Shown here one piece after another: positions 20,459 through 32,009 of a DNA stretch of 64,000 nucleotides. How positions within the stretch are numbered: the first letter of the stretch is position 1; each line of letters begins with the position of its first letter. The position numbers and the translations under genes are program-made. The notes beneath the pieces were generated by a model that worked only from the letters and a program-made list of their open reading frames with translations, searched no databases and had not been told where the DNA came from. Source of the stretch: Triangularia verruculosa (Eukaryota; Ascomycota; Sordariomycetes; Sordariales; Podosporaceae); contig MU863949.1 in the NCBI GenBank assembly GCA_033296885.1, positions 62,001-126,000 of the forward strand, written 5' to 3'.

Positions 20459-23025
20459 TTACTGGAGAAGTTCCACATCCAAGCCAATGCTGCGCATGAA
20501 AAGATTGACGTTTTGGAGACGCTGGGCCCCCATGTCCGCAGGAAGCGTCTTCGAAAGAGCGACCGTGTCCATGACGCGATCCTTGACAGCAAGGACGAGC
20601 CTTTGCTGCTGTTCCGGGCTAGCTCCTATGCCAAGGGCCGCAAGCAGCTGCCATACGTAGATGTCATCACCGGTGTTGACAGACCCGGGGAACATATAAG
20701 GAAGTGTAGGTTCAAGGCGGTCGAAAAAGTCAGTGTGACACATCTCCCTGTTATGGGTTAGCACTTGTTTCTTTCTTGATCCGGTGGTCATTTGACTTAC
20801 CAAGCCCGCCAGGATGGATGAGTGTTTCCAACATTAACCTTAATAATTTCGGCCCGGCTCAGGATCATAGTAATCATCGACGCTCCAATGCGGCTCTTTG
20901 CAATAATGTCCAGCCTCTGCTTAGAAAGAATGGATAGCAATCCCGCCACGATGTCCAGATCGAGCTCGTTGAGGAAGTTGAACAGCGTGTTCATGACGGC
21001 GTTGGAAAAGACGTGGATGTTTTCACGCATCGCGGCTGTCAGCTGGACTGCGGCTGAGGTCACTTGGGCGTTGACAACGACATCCAGTTTGTCGAGATTG
21101 ACGATAACCAAGGTAAGGATGGTGGTGCGCTGCTCCTGGGTGAGGTGACGGAAAATCCTGTTCATCGCCTTCATACCCTTGTTATACGAAAGAAGCGCGA
21201 CGAACGGGTGGGGGTGGCCCGGTTGGGGTTCATCGTAAACTCTGAGCGCAGTCCACAACTCCTGGTTGAGGGCCTGGGCTTCGTTGCTCCAGCGCATTCC
21301 CCTCTGATGACCCTCGACATCAGCATCGCTCGTCGGAGCGGGCGGCAGAACGCGGTCGTGGTCTTCCATCTTCATCAGTATGGTATAGATCCGTTCAATC
21401 GTGCGCAAGTCACTCTTGCGATCATCAGCGCTGATCACCTTGTGGGCGCTACTGGGGCGGTTGGCATCATCCGTGCTCTCTGTGCGCTTGATGTTGAGCA
21501 ACGGCTTGGGTGTCTTGGCGTTGCTGAATGAAATCTTGCCGAGACTGCCCTCAATCACAAGCTGCTTGTTCTTGGGCTTATTTTTGGCAGCTTCGACGGC
21601 CCTCTGGACTTGTTGCTCCATGCGTTGCATATGATTCTCGGGCCCGCGGTGTCTACGCATGTGGCCCGATCTGTTGCCAGTCTGGAAGAGATAAGTCTGC
21701 GCGAAGTTGTTCAACGGTTGGTTGGGGTGTTGCCGTTGACCGCCCTGGAGCGAGCTATGAACTTGGTAGTAGAAATCTTCGGCAAGCGATTCATCAGTCC
21801 CATGCTCATTGGGGTTGCCAGTGGCAGCGACAAGCTGCTGAAGCTGGATGCGTGTGACAAAGCTCTTGTCTTGGGGTGTCATAACCCCGTTGTCACGAGA
21901 CATGAGGAAGATCTTGTGGTTGCGCTTAGCACGTTTGGCCTCCTGTTCCATGTAGGCAGCTTTTTGCTCCTCGGAGAGCTGAGACACCTGCGATGGATGC
22001 GTGATGATATTTGCCTGTCTCCCAAAAGAACCCTGGTGTCTATGGCCTGGTTGAGTTGGTGGACCGGTGGGACCTGGCACGGGAGGCGTGGGATGTTGCT
22101 GCATGCCCATTCTAGCGGCATCGCCAGAGAGACGATTGGGGTTTTGCAAGATGTGGGTTGGCTGAGCAGACGTGACGGATGGTTCATGGACGGCAGGCTG
22201 GACGGGGGGTTGGGGCGAAGGGGCTTGATTAGATTGCGGTCTTTGTAGTACGTGAATCGGAAGGGCTTGTCTAGCATGGTCGACTGGGGGCATGAACTGT
22301 TGCTGGACAGGCTGAGCAAACTGAATCGCCGGGTCATACGGTATCTGCGAAGGCCCTTGAGGGTGAGGAGCCGGGGAGGGTGTAGCGGTCTGGGCAGCCT
22401 TGGCCTGGGCTCTCATTTGAGCCTCGACCTCCTCTAAGCTTAGTATTTTGCGACTGGGCGCGGAGCTGGTTGGAGCGGCAGGTTGGGAGACGGGAGGCGC
22501 AGCTTGCACTGGCTTCTTCGGTGCCACTCCCCAGAGGGAGGCATCGACCTGCAACTCGGGAACCGGCTCATTGCTATACTTATCATTTCCATACTTCTCG
22601 TAGCCAGTGCGATAGTGACCCTGTGTTGCGTAGCCGTACGATGATGCGCTTGTAAGAGACGGCTGGCCGAAAGACGCTTGTTGAACGGGGTGGACTGCAG
22701 GCTGGGCAGACCGGGCCGGAGGCTGCTGACGGTTGAACAGATAATGTTCCTCCTCAATGACATTTTGGACCTTGGCCGTTTGGGAAAAGAAATCGAAGTC
22801 CTTGCCCACCGGCGCAGCAGTTATATCGCTGGTATCCCCGAATGTATCATCGTTGAATGCGTCCTTGGTTTCCTCAAGCTGATCTCCAAGCCCATCATAG
22901 GTGTTTTCAAACTCCAAAGCATCGCCATCGTCGTCTCGGCCAGAAAGGCCTTGGAAAGGATCGTGGGCTTGGGAGAAGCCGGTGGCCGCCGTGTTATGGC
23001 CGTTGTTGAATCCAAAGAACGACAT
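20459..23025 (-). CDS. PAT1: PAT1: deadenylation-dependent mRNA decapping factor
   Basis: Exons 23025-20801 and 20747-20459, 837 residues. The intron (53 bp) uses GTAAGT, TGCTAACC and AACAG. Pat1 bridges deadenylated mRNA, Lsm1-7 and Dcp2/Dhh1 in cytoplasmic P-bodies and represses translation. The N-terminus begins MSFFGFN and has an acidic conserved stretch (DDDGDALEFENTYDGLGD near residues 31-48). A Pro/Gln-rich disordered region follows to about 330, then an SxDxxFVTRIQLQQL-type block near 375-400 and the helical C-terminal Pat domain from about 510 to the end (KMEDHDRVLPP, LLSYNKGMKAMNRIFRHL, GLLSILSKQRLDIIAKSRIGASMITMILSRAE). It reads antiparallel to RPC37 and diverges from the KRE2-type gene across a 2-kb region. 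Confidence 0.95.
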
Positions 23026-24977
23026 GATTGCGGCGTCAGTGGTGGGCTCGAGGCCACAAAATCTGAAGGAATTACTGTTGAGATATTAGCCTCTGATACG
23101 AAAACAAGCCGACGAGAACCCATGGTCCCGGTTTTGGTAGCACTCGGAAGCTCAATATGCCGACGAAAGCTCGAAAAGTGAAAATCCGGTCGGTCGAAAT
23201 GCCAAATTGTGTATTAGTGACCCACTGGCCAGAGTTGGGCAGAATCCACGACCCCCCATGTGCGGCCGCGGCAGCCATATCGGCCGCCATATGCTCCAAA
23301 TCGCGCAACCAGAGCCATGGTCGCGGAAGCTCGAGATGCATTGCCATATGGCTAGCTTGTTTTTGGTACTTACAGCGTGAAAAATAGATATAGCCTTGAG
23401 GTCAGGTCGGTCAAGTATCATGATGATGTGATCGATGCGACCAGGTTGCGAAGGTTGGCTGACAGGTCCGGAAACAAGCGAACCGTGGGAGCGGTAGACT
23501 TGTGGAGGGAGCTGTAAACTGCTCAATGACAACGAACTCGAGTCGGAAAACAACCACAAGAGAGCGCGGCAAAGCGCCGCTTCGAAAACAAACAGGTGGC
23601 AGGACAAGGAGACCACGAAGTTGGACAGGTAGCCAGGTGGATGAGGTAACTTGAAGTGGGAGGCTGCGGTGGTGGGTCATCCATCTGCTGCACCCAAAGA
23701 ATGGGCGCGCAAAGTGGGATGCCCAGATGATCCGGCAGGCCAATCAGCGTCGCCATTGACTCCGGATTATCTCGGATTATTGTTGCAGTGCACGGATCAC
23801 ACTGGAAATCTCCTGCAACTGGGCACCCCGCGTCTGGCAATCTTGCAGCCAAATCTTCAGATGTTTGGTTCTGCCCATTGCAATCGCTGCGGGACAAGGC
23901 ACCATCAAGGTGTTAGGTCTCCTGTCAAGGCTAGTCGTGGATATTTCAAGCTTACTTAGCATCTACCATGAAGAAGAATAGAGACATGGGCTGCATGTTG
24001 CCATCATTTTTTTCCGGGCTCAAATCAGCTTCACTGCTTCTATTTCAGCTCTTTTGTATGCCCTGGGGTCTGTCTGTGTTTCCAGGTATTATCTCCGAGT
24101 AAGGACCAACAAAACAGCCAACAGCGGTTGGGTAGAGACCAGTTTCCGCCCAGTCTTCAACCGCCTATAGCTGTGGCGCCGCGTCACTGGAAAGATCGAG
24201 AATCGGCAGTGTCTCGTGTCGAGCCCCACGCGGAGAGCAGCCCGGTACCTGGTGGTGCGGGACCTGCGGGTCGGATCTGCTTCCAGCTGTTGTCTGCTGT
24301 GATAATAACGCGGGAAGGAATTCAGAAGACTTATTATGCTGCAGACAATATACAGTGGCATTTTACTTGCATTGTATGGAACCTGTCCAGATCCAGGCAG
24401 GGTCGTCGGCCTCCGAAGGGTTGGAGATGCAAGGGTTGGGTTTACGAGATTGCTAGGTAACGACCGCAACAAAAAAGTTCCGTCATATCTTGGGGTCCAT
24501 GTGGGCTGGTGGTGCTACAGTTAGAGGTGTACCTGAGCCATCCCTTAATTCCCCCAGATTTTTTTTGGCGCTTGACCCTCAGCGACAGCACACATCGCTC
24601 TGCTTTTCGCGACCGTATCCGCGGCCGTCACTTTTTCTCCCCATTCCTACACCTCCACGTCTGCGAATCCTTGACTCTCCCCAAGCCCTTGAGAGCGCAG
24701 GTTATGACAGGCTGTCCCTGGATCTAGTCTCAAACGATATGACCCATCAATAAGCTCCCTGGTCTCGTTTGGACACGGCGTCCCCACCAATAACGTTAAG
24801 CTTTGGCCTGGAGCAGCTCCTCGCCACGACCACGATTGCCCTTGGGCGTTTCCACAGCGAGCGCCGCCTGGGAGACCTCTACCATACCCTCTCCAGTTGG
24901 CGATTACATCTTCTTTTTCTTCTTCCTCGTCTACCTCAGCCACCAAACGCCTGCAGATTTGACTGGCAACCTTCACC
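23026..24977. promoter_or_regulatory. Divergent intergenic region PAT1 / KRE2-type gene
   Basis: 1.95 kb between divergent starts. Open frames at 23152-23897 (minus) and 24089-24472 (minus) have no recognisable domain. A pyrimidine-rich TCTTCTTTTTCTTCTTCC tract near 24908-24925 precedes the KRE2-type ATG, typical of a fungal leader. Confidence 0.45.
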
Positions 24978-26442
24978 ATGGCGGCCGGCAGCGCTCGCTA
25001 TGTGCGCTACATTCTAATTGCCTTTTTTGTATGCCAGCCCTCTACGTATTGCTCCACGTTCGCTGCGGATGATTCCCATTAACACATGTGTTAGGTATTG
25101 GCCGTCTTCTACTTTATTTCGGATTCAAGCAATGCGATTTCCCACAACATCCCGATTCCTCACGGCAACAAGGGCGCCGGTGAGCACGCCCACAAGGATG
25201 CCGCCCTGAACAACCAACCCGCCAGCCACAACACTAAGAATAAGCCTGCGATCCCCAAGGTTGGCCCTAACATTGATCCCGCCGAGTACCCGCTGGCTAT
25301 GACACCGAACGACCCTGGATTCCATGATCTGTCCGGCATCAAAGAGGGACCCCGCGTGAACGCAACTTTCGTCACACTGGCACGCAACTCGGACGTCTGG
25401 GAGATCGCCAAGTCCATCCGTCAAGTCGAGGACCGCTTCAACCGGAGATACAACTACGACTGGGTCTTTCTCAACGACCAGCCCTTCGATGATACCTTCA
25501 AGAAGGTGACGACATCGCTCTGCTCGGGCAAGACGCACTATGGCCTTATCGCCGAAGAACATTGGGGCTTCCCCGATTTTATCGACCAGGAGAAGGCCAA
25601 GAAGGTCCGCGAGGATATGCACGAGCGCAAGATCATCTACGGTGACAGCATCAGCTACCGCCACATGTGCCGCTTCGAGTCTGGCTTTTTCTTCTGGCAG
25701 CCCCTGATGTTGAATTACGAATACTACTGGCGCGTGGAGCCCTCGGTCGAGCTGTTCTGCGACATCCACTACGATCCCTTCCGCTTCATGCACGAGAATG
25801 GAAAGAAGTACAGCTTTGTGCTCAGCTTGTACGAGTACATTGAGACCATCCCCACCCTGTGGGACAGCGTGACCAAGTTCATGAAGAACCATCCTGAACA
25901 TATTGCCGAGGATAACTCCATGGGCTTCCTGAGCGATGATGGCGGCAAGACCTACAACAAGTGCCATTTCGTAAGTAGCTTTCTGTCTCCGCATTTGGAG
26001 AAGATCCTTTTGCTAACATGATTTGGTAGTGGTCCAACTTTGAAATTGGTAGCTTGAGCTGGCTCCGCTCAAAGGCCTACACTGATTACTTTGAATCCCT
26101 CGACAAGGACGGCGGTTTCTTCTATGAGCGTTGGGGTGATGCCCCTGTGCATTCAATTGCCGCCGCTCTTATGTTGCCGAAGGATCAGATCCACTTCTTC
26201 AACGACATTGCATACTACCATGTCCCCTTCACACACTGCCCAACGGGCGAGAAGCTCCGCATGGATCTCAAGTGCCACTGTGACCCCAAGAACAACTTCG
26301 ACTGGAAGGGGTACTCTTGTATGTGCTCCACTTGTATCCCTGATTTTGGCTTGTTGCTAACTAATTTCCACCAGGCACATCTAGATACTTTGATGTCAAC
26401 GGCATTCCGAAGCCTGAGGGTTGGCAAGACCAGACAGACTAA
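24978..26442 (+). CDS. KRE2/MNT1-type alpha-1,2-mannosyltransferase (GT15)
   Basis: Exons 24978-25028, 25095-25970, 26030-26318 and 26375-26442, 427 residues. The introns are 66, 59 and 56 bp. The tiny first exon encodes a basic N-terminus and half of a signal anchor; joined to exon 2 it reads RYVRYILIAFFVLAVFYFI, a type II Golgi anchor. Catalytic-domain marks of family GT15: ATFVTLARNSDVWEIAKSIRQVEDRFN, YDWVFLNDQPF, HWGFPDFIDQ, MCRFESGFFF, YYWRVEPSVELFCDI with the conserved Glu, [24 protein letters not shown] across intron 2, and CTSRYFDVNGIPKPEGW at the C-terminus across intron 3. It adds alpha-1,2-mannose to O- and N-linked glycans in the Golgi using GDP-mannose and Mn2+. The exact KRE2/KTR paralog is not resolved. 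Confidence 0.95.
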
Positions 26443-27053
26443 TAAGTTCGATGAGCCAAAAAGATTTGAAGGGGAGTTATATGATAGAACTGTACCAAAT
26501 CCTACCGATTTCATGACGCTTTTTCTCGCTTTTCGTCGACTTTCATTTTCCAAAGCATACAGCCATCATTCACTTATGAGTTAAACACTGGGTCATCATT
26601 TTATGGAAAACTGGGCAGGCCTCAAAAAAAGCAAGACACGGGAAGAAAAACAGATGACACTATCCGAGGGATACGGGCAGATATCTTGTTCTCACATTGG
26701 AAAGCGCGGTACAGATGGATTGTGGTGGCTAAGATGGAGTTTTGGAGGGCTTCGGGGGAGCTTCTTGCTGTATATATTGCCGCTTCTTTCTTTTTTTCCT
26801 CTCTTACAATGGCTTAGACGAGTGCGAATCCACGCGTGGAAATCTTTGATGTTGAACTTTTGTGGTTGACGGAGCTATCATGCCCCCTAGATATTTTTAC
26901 ATGTTCTGTTTTGTATAATACAACGACGCCCCTGATTTGGACCTCATCTGGCCTGACCTGAACGACTCTTTTTTGTCTCCCATGATCTATCCCCTTCTAT
27001 TTCCTATCCCCCTCCTGTCGTGGGTATCATCCTCCCTTTTGTGCCCCGTCCCT
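26443..27053. other. Intergenic between convergent genes
   Basis: 611 bp between the 3' ends of the KRE2-type gene and MRPS12. Nothing recognised. Confidence 0.5.
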
Positions 27054-27613
27054 CTAACTCACCGACGCCTTCTTGGGCTTCTTCGTCCCAAACTTACTCC
27101 TGCTGCTCACTCTGCTGCCGACACCGCCCAGATCCAACGCTCCTCTGACAAGTCTGTACCGCACACCGGGGCAGTCCTGCGCTCTGCCTCCTCTGACCAA
27201 GACGACGGAATGCTGCTGGATGTTGTGGCCCTCGCCGGGGATGTAGGCGGTGATGACCTTGCCGGTGGAGAGACGGACACGGGCGGTCTTGCGCTCGCCA
27301 GAGTTGGGCTTTTTGGGCTTGGTGATGCCGACTTTTACGCAGACGCCCTTGAGCTGGGTCGCGTGGATGGCTGAGAGGGCAGGGGAGACGGAGTGGCGGG
27401 CCTTTTGGGGTTTTCGGCAACCCTAGGAATTGGATATGGTTAGCTCAGTGTCCAGAGATCTGCGAAGTGAGGGCGACGGGAACGTACTCGGAGGACCTGG
27501 TTGAGGGTTGCGGACTGGGAGGGTGTGGTTGAGAAGGACCTGATGGGTGTTGGTACGGATAGGGAGGGGCGGAGTGATGGTCTAAGGACCAGGTTCTTGA
27601 GAAAGGAAGCCAT
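27054..27613 (-). CDS. MRPS12: Mitochondrial small-subunit ribosomal protein S12 (uS12m)
   Basis: Exons 27613-27488 and 27422-27054, 164 residues. Intron of 65 bp with GTACGT, GAGCTAACC and CCTAG. Residues 1-35 form a mitochondrial presequence (Arg/Ser-rich, no acids, RSFSTTPSQSATLNQ). The mature part is S12: LNQVLRGCRKPQKAR, QLKGVCVKVGITKPKKPNSGERKTARVRLS, GKVITAYIPGEGHNIQQHSVVLVRGGRAQDCPGVRYRLVRGALDL and a Lys-rich tail. It sits in the decoding centre of the mitoribosome. The usual KKPNSALRK loop reads KKPNSGERK here. Its start codon faces that of the acyl-CoA dehydrogenase gene 734 bp away. Confidence 0.95.
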
Positions 27614-27652
27614 GGTGAGGGTTTTGAATGGCGGGACTGGGGGATATGTCAC

Positions 27653-27676
27653 CGTCGTCGTCGTCGTCGTCGTCAC
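27653..27676 (+). repeat. GTC trinucleotide microsatellite
   Basis: About seven uninterrupted GTC units some 40 bp upstream of the MRPS12 start codon, probably in its leader or core promoter. Confidence 0.8.
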
Positions 27677-28194
27677 GAATTGGCAGCTGAGCGATTGATA
27701 GTATGGGATCCACAATTGTTTTCATGGCTTGGCAGGCAGGCTGAGCTTGAAAATCACGGGAATTGGCACGTGCAATGCAGCTGTCAATAAAACCCGGCAA
27801 TTGTCGATTCAAGTGGACCCTCCCCGGGTCAGATCACATGGACCGAGCGGTTTGTGGCCATCCCTGCGTGCGTCTCGCCCGCGCGATGACGCTGCTGGCC
27901 TTGTCCGCGGGGAGCCGCTTGACTGGTTAATGCAGATGTACCTCGGCTTTGGACGCAGTTCGGTCCATCAACGATGCGCACCTGTTTCCTGATCGTCCCC
28001 TTCCGCCGCTGAGGCGCGAGTGGTGTGTGGGTGATTCCTATGCTGTTGTACCGCAGTAAAAAAGACCCCTTCCTCCCGCCCCAGCCGAGCGGTGCACTTG
28101 GGGAATGCATCGTTAAGCACACTTGGCGGGTCCGTTTCCGTTGAAGAGCCCCCTCCAAATAGAACCAAAGTTGTCCAAGTTGTCCCTGGCTCGG

Positions 28195-28209
28195 TATAAA
28201 GACCGTTTA
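28195..28209 (+). promoter_or_regulatory. TATA-type element of the acyl-CoA dehydrogenase gene
   Basis: The sequence tataaagaccgttta lies 153 bp upstream of the ATG at 28348. The identical 15-mer occurs upstream of the D-amino-acid oxidase gene at 48763-48777. TATA role inferred from sequence and distance. Confidence 0.5.
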
Positions 28210-28347
28210 GCTGCCCACCCCCCTTTTGTCACTAGATTTTGTTTTCTTGTGTTTCCGTTTTCGATTCCCCCTCCTTTGCCGGTACACCATCGACACTGTT
28301 CAAGTTTCCTACCCCGCCTTTGTAACGTACTTCTCTAAATCAACAAC

Positions 28348-29790
28348 ATGAGGTCTTTCGCGAGAGCGTTGCGCCCTGCTGTGCGTAGAAGCCTAGCTGT
28401 TTCTGCCCCTAGGATAGCCAGCGGGAGGACAGCTGCTCTCCCTGTTATCCAGACGTGAGTCCCAGAGTGGTGGTGAGCAAGGGGGGAACATGGCTAACAC
28501 CCTCGCTCTCAAGCGCCGCCCGCCCTCTTTCTACTACTGCTCCTCGCCGGGATCCCAGTCTTGCTGATGTCGCCCCAACACCCATCACTCACTTCTCCGA
28601 AACCGAGGTTGCCATGGCCGAGGCCGTTCAAAAGTTCGCCAACGATGTCATCCTTCCCAAGGTCCGCGAGATGGACGAGGCCGAGGAGATGGACCCTACC
28701 ATCGTTGAGCAGCTCTTCGAGCAGGGTATCATGGGTGTAGAAATTCCCGAGGAGTACGGCGGTGCTGGCATGAACTTCACCGCTGCGATTGTCGGTATCG
28801 AGGAATTGGCCCGCGTCGACCCTTCAGTATCCGTCATGGTTGATGTCCACAACACCCTCGTCAACACTGCTGTTATTAGGTGGGGTAGCGAGGCCCTCAA
28901 GAAGAAGTACCTTCCCAAGCTGGCCACCAACACTGTTGGCTCTTTCTGCTTGTCCGAGCCTGTCAGCGGGTCTGACGCTTTCGCCCTGGCTACCAAGGCC
29001 ACTGCTACCGAGAATGGGTATAAAATCAATGGAAGCAAGATGTGGATCACCAACAGCATGGAGGCCGAGTTCTTCATCGTATTCGCCAACCTTAAGCCTG
29101 AGCAGGGCTACAAGGGCATTTCCGCCTTCATTGTTGACAAGGGCATGAAGGGTTTCAGCATTGCCAAGAAGGAGAAGAAGCTCGGTATCAAGGCCAGCAG
29201 CACCTGCGTTCTCAACTTCGACGATGTCGAGGTCCCCAAGGAGAACTTGCTTGGTCAGGAGGGTCAGGGTTACAAGTACGCTATTCAGATCCTCAACGAG
29301 GGCCGTATCGGAATTGGTGCTCAGATGACTGGTCTTGCCCTTGGTGCGTGGGAGAACGCGGTCAAGTACGTCTGGAACGACCGCAAGCAGTTTGGAAAGC
29401 TGGTTGGCGAGTTCCAGGGGATGCAGCACCAGATTGCGCAGTCCTACACCGAGATCGCTGCTGCGCGGGCGTTGGTATACAATGCTGCTCGTAAGAAGGA
29501 GGCTGGCGAGGATTTCGTCATGGATGCTGCCATGGCTAAGCTTTACGCTTCCCAAGTTGCTGGCCGCGTGAGTGGGTTGGCGGTAGAGTGGATGGGTGGT
29601 ATGGGCTTCGTCCGTGAGGGTTTGGCTGAGAAGTTCTTCCGTGACAGTAAGATTGGTGCCATTTATGAGGGCACGAGCAACATTCAGTATGTTCCCGCAG
29701 ATTATCATCTGGCTTACCAGCTTAGTGCTAACCACATCTTACAGGCTCAACACTATTGCGAAGATGTTGCAAAAGGAGTATACCGCCTAG
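28348..29790 (+). CDS. Mitochondrial acyl-CoA dehydrogenase (short/branched-chain type)
   Basis: Exons 28348-28454, 28514-29686 and 29745-29790, 441 residues. The introns are 59 and 58 bp. The N-terminus is an Arg/Ala/Ser-rich presequence (MRSFARALRPAVRRSLAVSAPR) ending near STTAPRRDPSLADV. The FAD-binding core: EYGGAGMNFTAAIVGIEELARVDPSVSVMVDVHNTL, FCLSEPVSGSDAF, KMWITNSMEAEFFIVFANL and FDDVEVPKENLLGQEGQGY. The C-terminal helices: LNEGRIGIGAQMTGLALGAW, RKQFGKLVGEFQGMQHQIA and the catalytic Glu in IGAIYEGTSNIQ. It oxidises an acyl-CoA to the 2-enoyl-CoA, passing electrons to ETF. It most resembles the short/branched-chain enzymes of isoleucine/valine breakdown; chain-length specificity is not proven. 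Intron 2 splits the codon right after the catalytic motif. Confidence 0.95.
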
Positions 29791-32009
29791 GCTGTTTTCT
29801 TTTGTCACTCTGTTTGAAGCATACATTTAAACCGGAGTTATCTTTTTGCATGGGCGACCATCTTGGGCCTGAAAACGGAGGGCTTGTTTTTGCCTCGTTA
29901 AGAGCTACAAATCATATGAATACCACTTACACAACACACGTGTCATGAATGAACCACGATCTGCTTGTTTTGCGAGATATTTTGGCGGTTTGAGGCTTAC
30001 ATGTGGAAGCGGATTCTGGGGGTCCAGCAGCCCTATGAATGGGAACCTGGAAACATGCCTTCCTTTCATATCAATGGGTGGCACCTATCGATCGTGTATC
30101 TCCATAGCCAGCTGAACGGACACCGAACGGAGAATGGTTCCGAGCACAGTGTAGAGAAATCCAGCTGCGAGACGGGATGTGCAAAACCCTTCGCCCCTGT
30201 ATTAATGGCAGATATTAAGCACATGAGATCTCACTTGCAGGGCACCTTGCTTTGAACCGTACACAAGAACCATTGGTTGACTTACTACAGCGAGTCTCGA
30301 GGCAGGGAAAAAACAAACGGGCCGACAAGATGGGCCACATATCAGCTCTATCCAACAAACGGAGCAAACATTGCAAAGCAGCAATAAAAGTGTCAGCCAA
30401 CTCTTGCATTGCTCGGTCTCCACTGAGGATGAGGAGGCCAGAGTGAGCATGCGACCTTCCGTGGACTGTGTTTGCAAGTACAAAGTACTCGAGGCCGGGC
30501 TCGAGGAGTGACCAGCAAAGTCCTACGAGCAGTCCTAGAGATAAGCCGGAACATTGGGAAGGAACGGAGACATCTCAACCGTGGCGGGACAGCCCACCTA
30601 CACCGTATCTGGCAACAGGAAGTATATCTCCAAAACACGGATTCATGTCAGTGATATTGGATTTCAACTGGGGCTTGCTGTTACGATGGAGATGAAATGG
30701 GAGCTGGAAACATAAAACCAATGCACAAGCCCGTTATCGGTGCCGCCAAGATGAACCCAACCGAAACCTTAGGGCTCTGAGGCTGCAAGTCCATGTCCCC
30801 TTGGACCTTCATTGTCGGAGTACGGTTTTGATCCCAGGTGGTTTCCGGGATGCAACGCGATTCGATGTGGGATTTTTATGTTAGAGTTGACCGACGCTGC
30901 GCATTGCTATTCTCACGGACTCAAAGCCGGGCATTTCAAGGAGAAGTCGGGACACTGCCCCTCGCTCGATGCCCCACTTCCCTGCCTGACTGTGACTGTG
31001 TGACGGGCTTAGAACCAGCCTTCAGCAAGACACTTTTCGATGTAATGAGGATTTGGTTCCGTCTGTACTTCTCTGCCACGCCATCCCAAATTCCACCTGA
31101 TATTCCAGCTATCTCCATTGCCAAAAGCGTGGGTTAGGTCGTTTTTATCTGATCAACAACGGCACGATTGTGCCGCTTCAACAACGGGCTGCAAGCAAGC
31201 TACCCCGCAGCGCGCCACTCGGTCGAGCTATCGCTTGGGAATCAGTGCATGGGCCAGGGTTCCACGACCAGGTCAACCTCGTCGTCAACAGTGGTCGATA
31301 GAGAAACCTCTGGCAAAAGTGGCCACAAGCAGGCGAGGTTCATGACAGCCCTCCTCCAGGCGGTGGAGGCGAAGCTCTCTTTCTTTGAACGGCACCGACA
31401 AATACCAGCCAAGACTCAGTAAAGCGCGCCTTCGAAACCAGCGCAGACCTGCTGATATCTTTGTGAGTCCCATTATTGCCGTTGTCTTAGCAATCCCCCC
31501 ATTCATTCCCGAAATCTTCCACTTCAACAAGAAGTCCAAGACAAGGCGTGGAGCCTGGAAATGTACAATAGAGGGTACCTATCTCTAGTGTCCAGTGCCT
31601 CCACACCACCAGCTCCCACAGCAACGCAAGTGAGCGGATAGGTAGCCAACTTTTCCACACTTCCCTGCCAAACACCGCCCACCGCAACTCCCACACACCC
31701 CAGGCGTTGGAAGGAGTCGCAAGGTACCGCAGCCCAGTGCCCGGCTGCATCAACTTTCCCCAGAGAGCTGCTTCCCAATGCGAAACACATAACCCCGCCA
31801 TAATCTGGCACTGACGACATCCCATCTCGGGTTCGCTCGCAAACAACACTTCGCGTCTTGATCGTTGAGCTAGCACGCCAGTCGCTCTTGCCCTACGAAA
31901 ATCCGCAAAGTCCTAGGAAAAACGTCCTTCTAACAATCTTGGCCATCAACAGCATCTCTAATTATCCCTCTTTTTCCCTGCGCGCCCGGCCGCGCACCAC
32001 ACCGCCGCC
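29791..32009. other. Long intergenic region upstream of PKC1
   Basis: 2.2 kb: the 3' region of the acyl-CoA dehydrogenase gene and the upstream of PKC1. Short open frames on both strands have no domain or start/splice logic. A long 5' leader is plausible for PKC1, whose ATG (32010) sits in a C-rich ACCGCCGCCATG context. Confidence 0.5.

Larger units (their letters stand above)
27614..28347. promoter_or_regulatory. Divergent promoter MRPS12 / acyl-CoA dehydrogenase
   Basis: 734 bp between two genes for mitochondrial proteins. It contains a (GTC)n microsatellite at about 27653-27676, a CCTCGG hexamer at 27941 (the core recognised by fungal fatty-acid regulators of the FarA type; a single copy, so weak) and a TATAAAG element at 28195. 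Confidence 0.5.

Noticed and set aside
23152..23897. Several 100-150-codon minus-strand frames upstream of PAT1
   Set aside because: Irregular, Cys/Pro/Ser-rich translations without domains, starting at non-ATG codons in part; treated as promoter/leader DNA.
25125..25994. 289-codon open frame antisense to the KRE2-type gene
   Set aside because: Shadow frame produced by strong third-position bias; the sense strand has complete GT15 motifs.
28824..29735. 303-codon open frame antisense to the acyl-CoA dehydrogenase
   Set aside because: Shadow frame; no domain and no start or splice logic.
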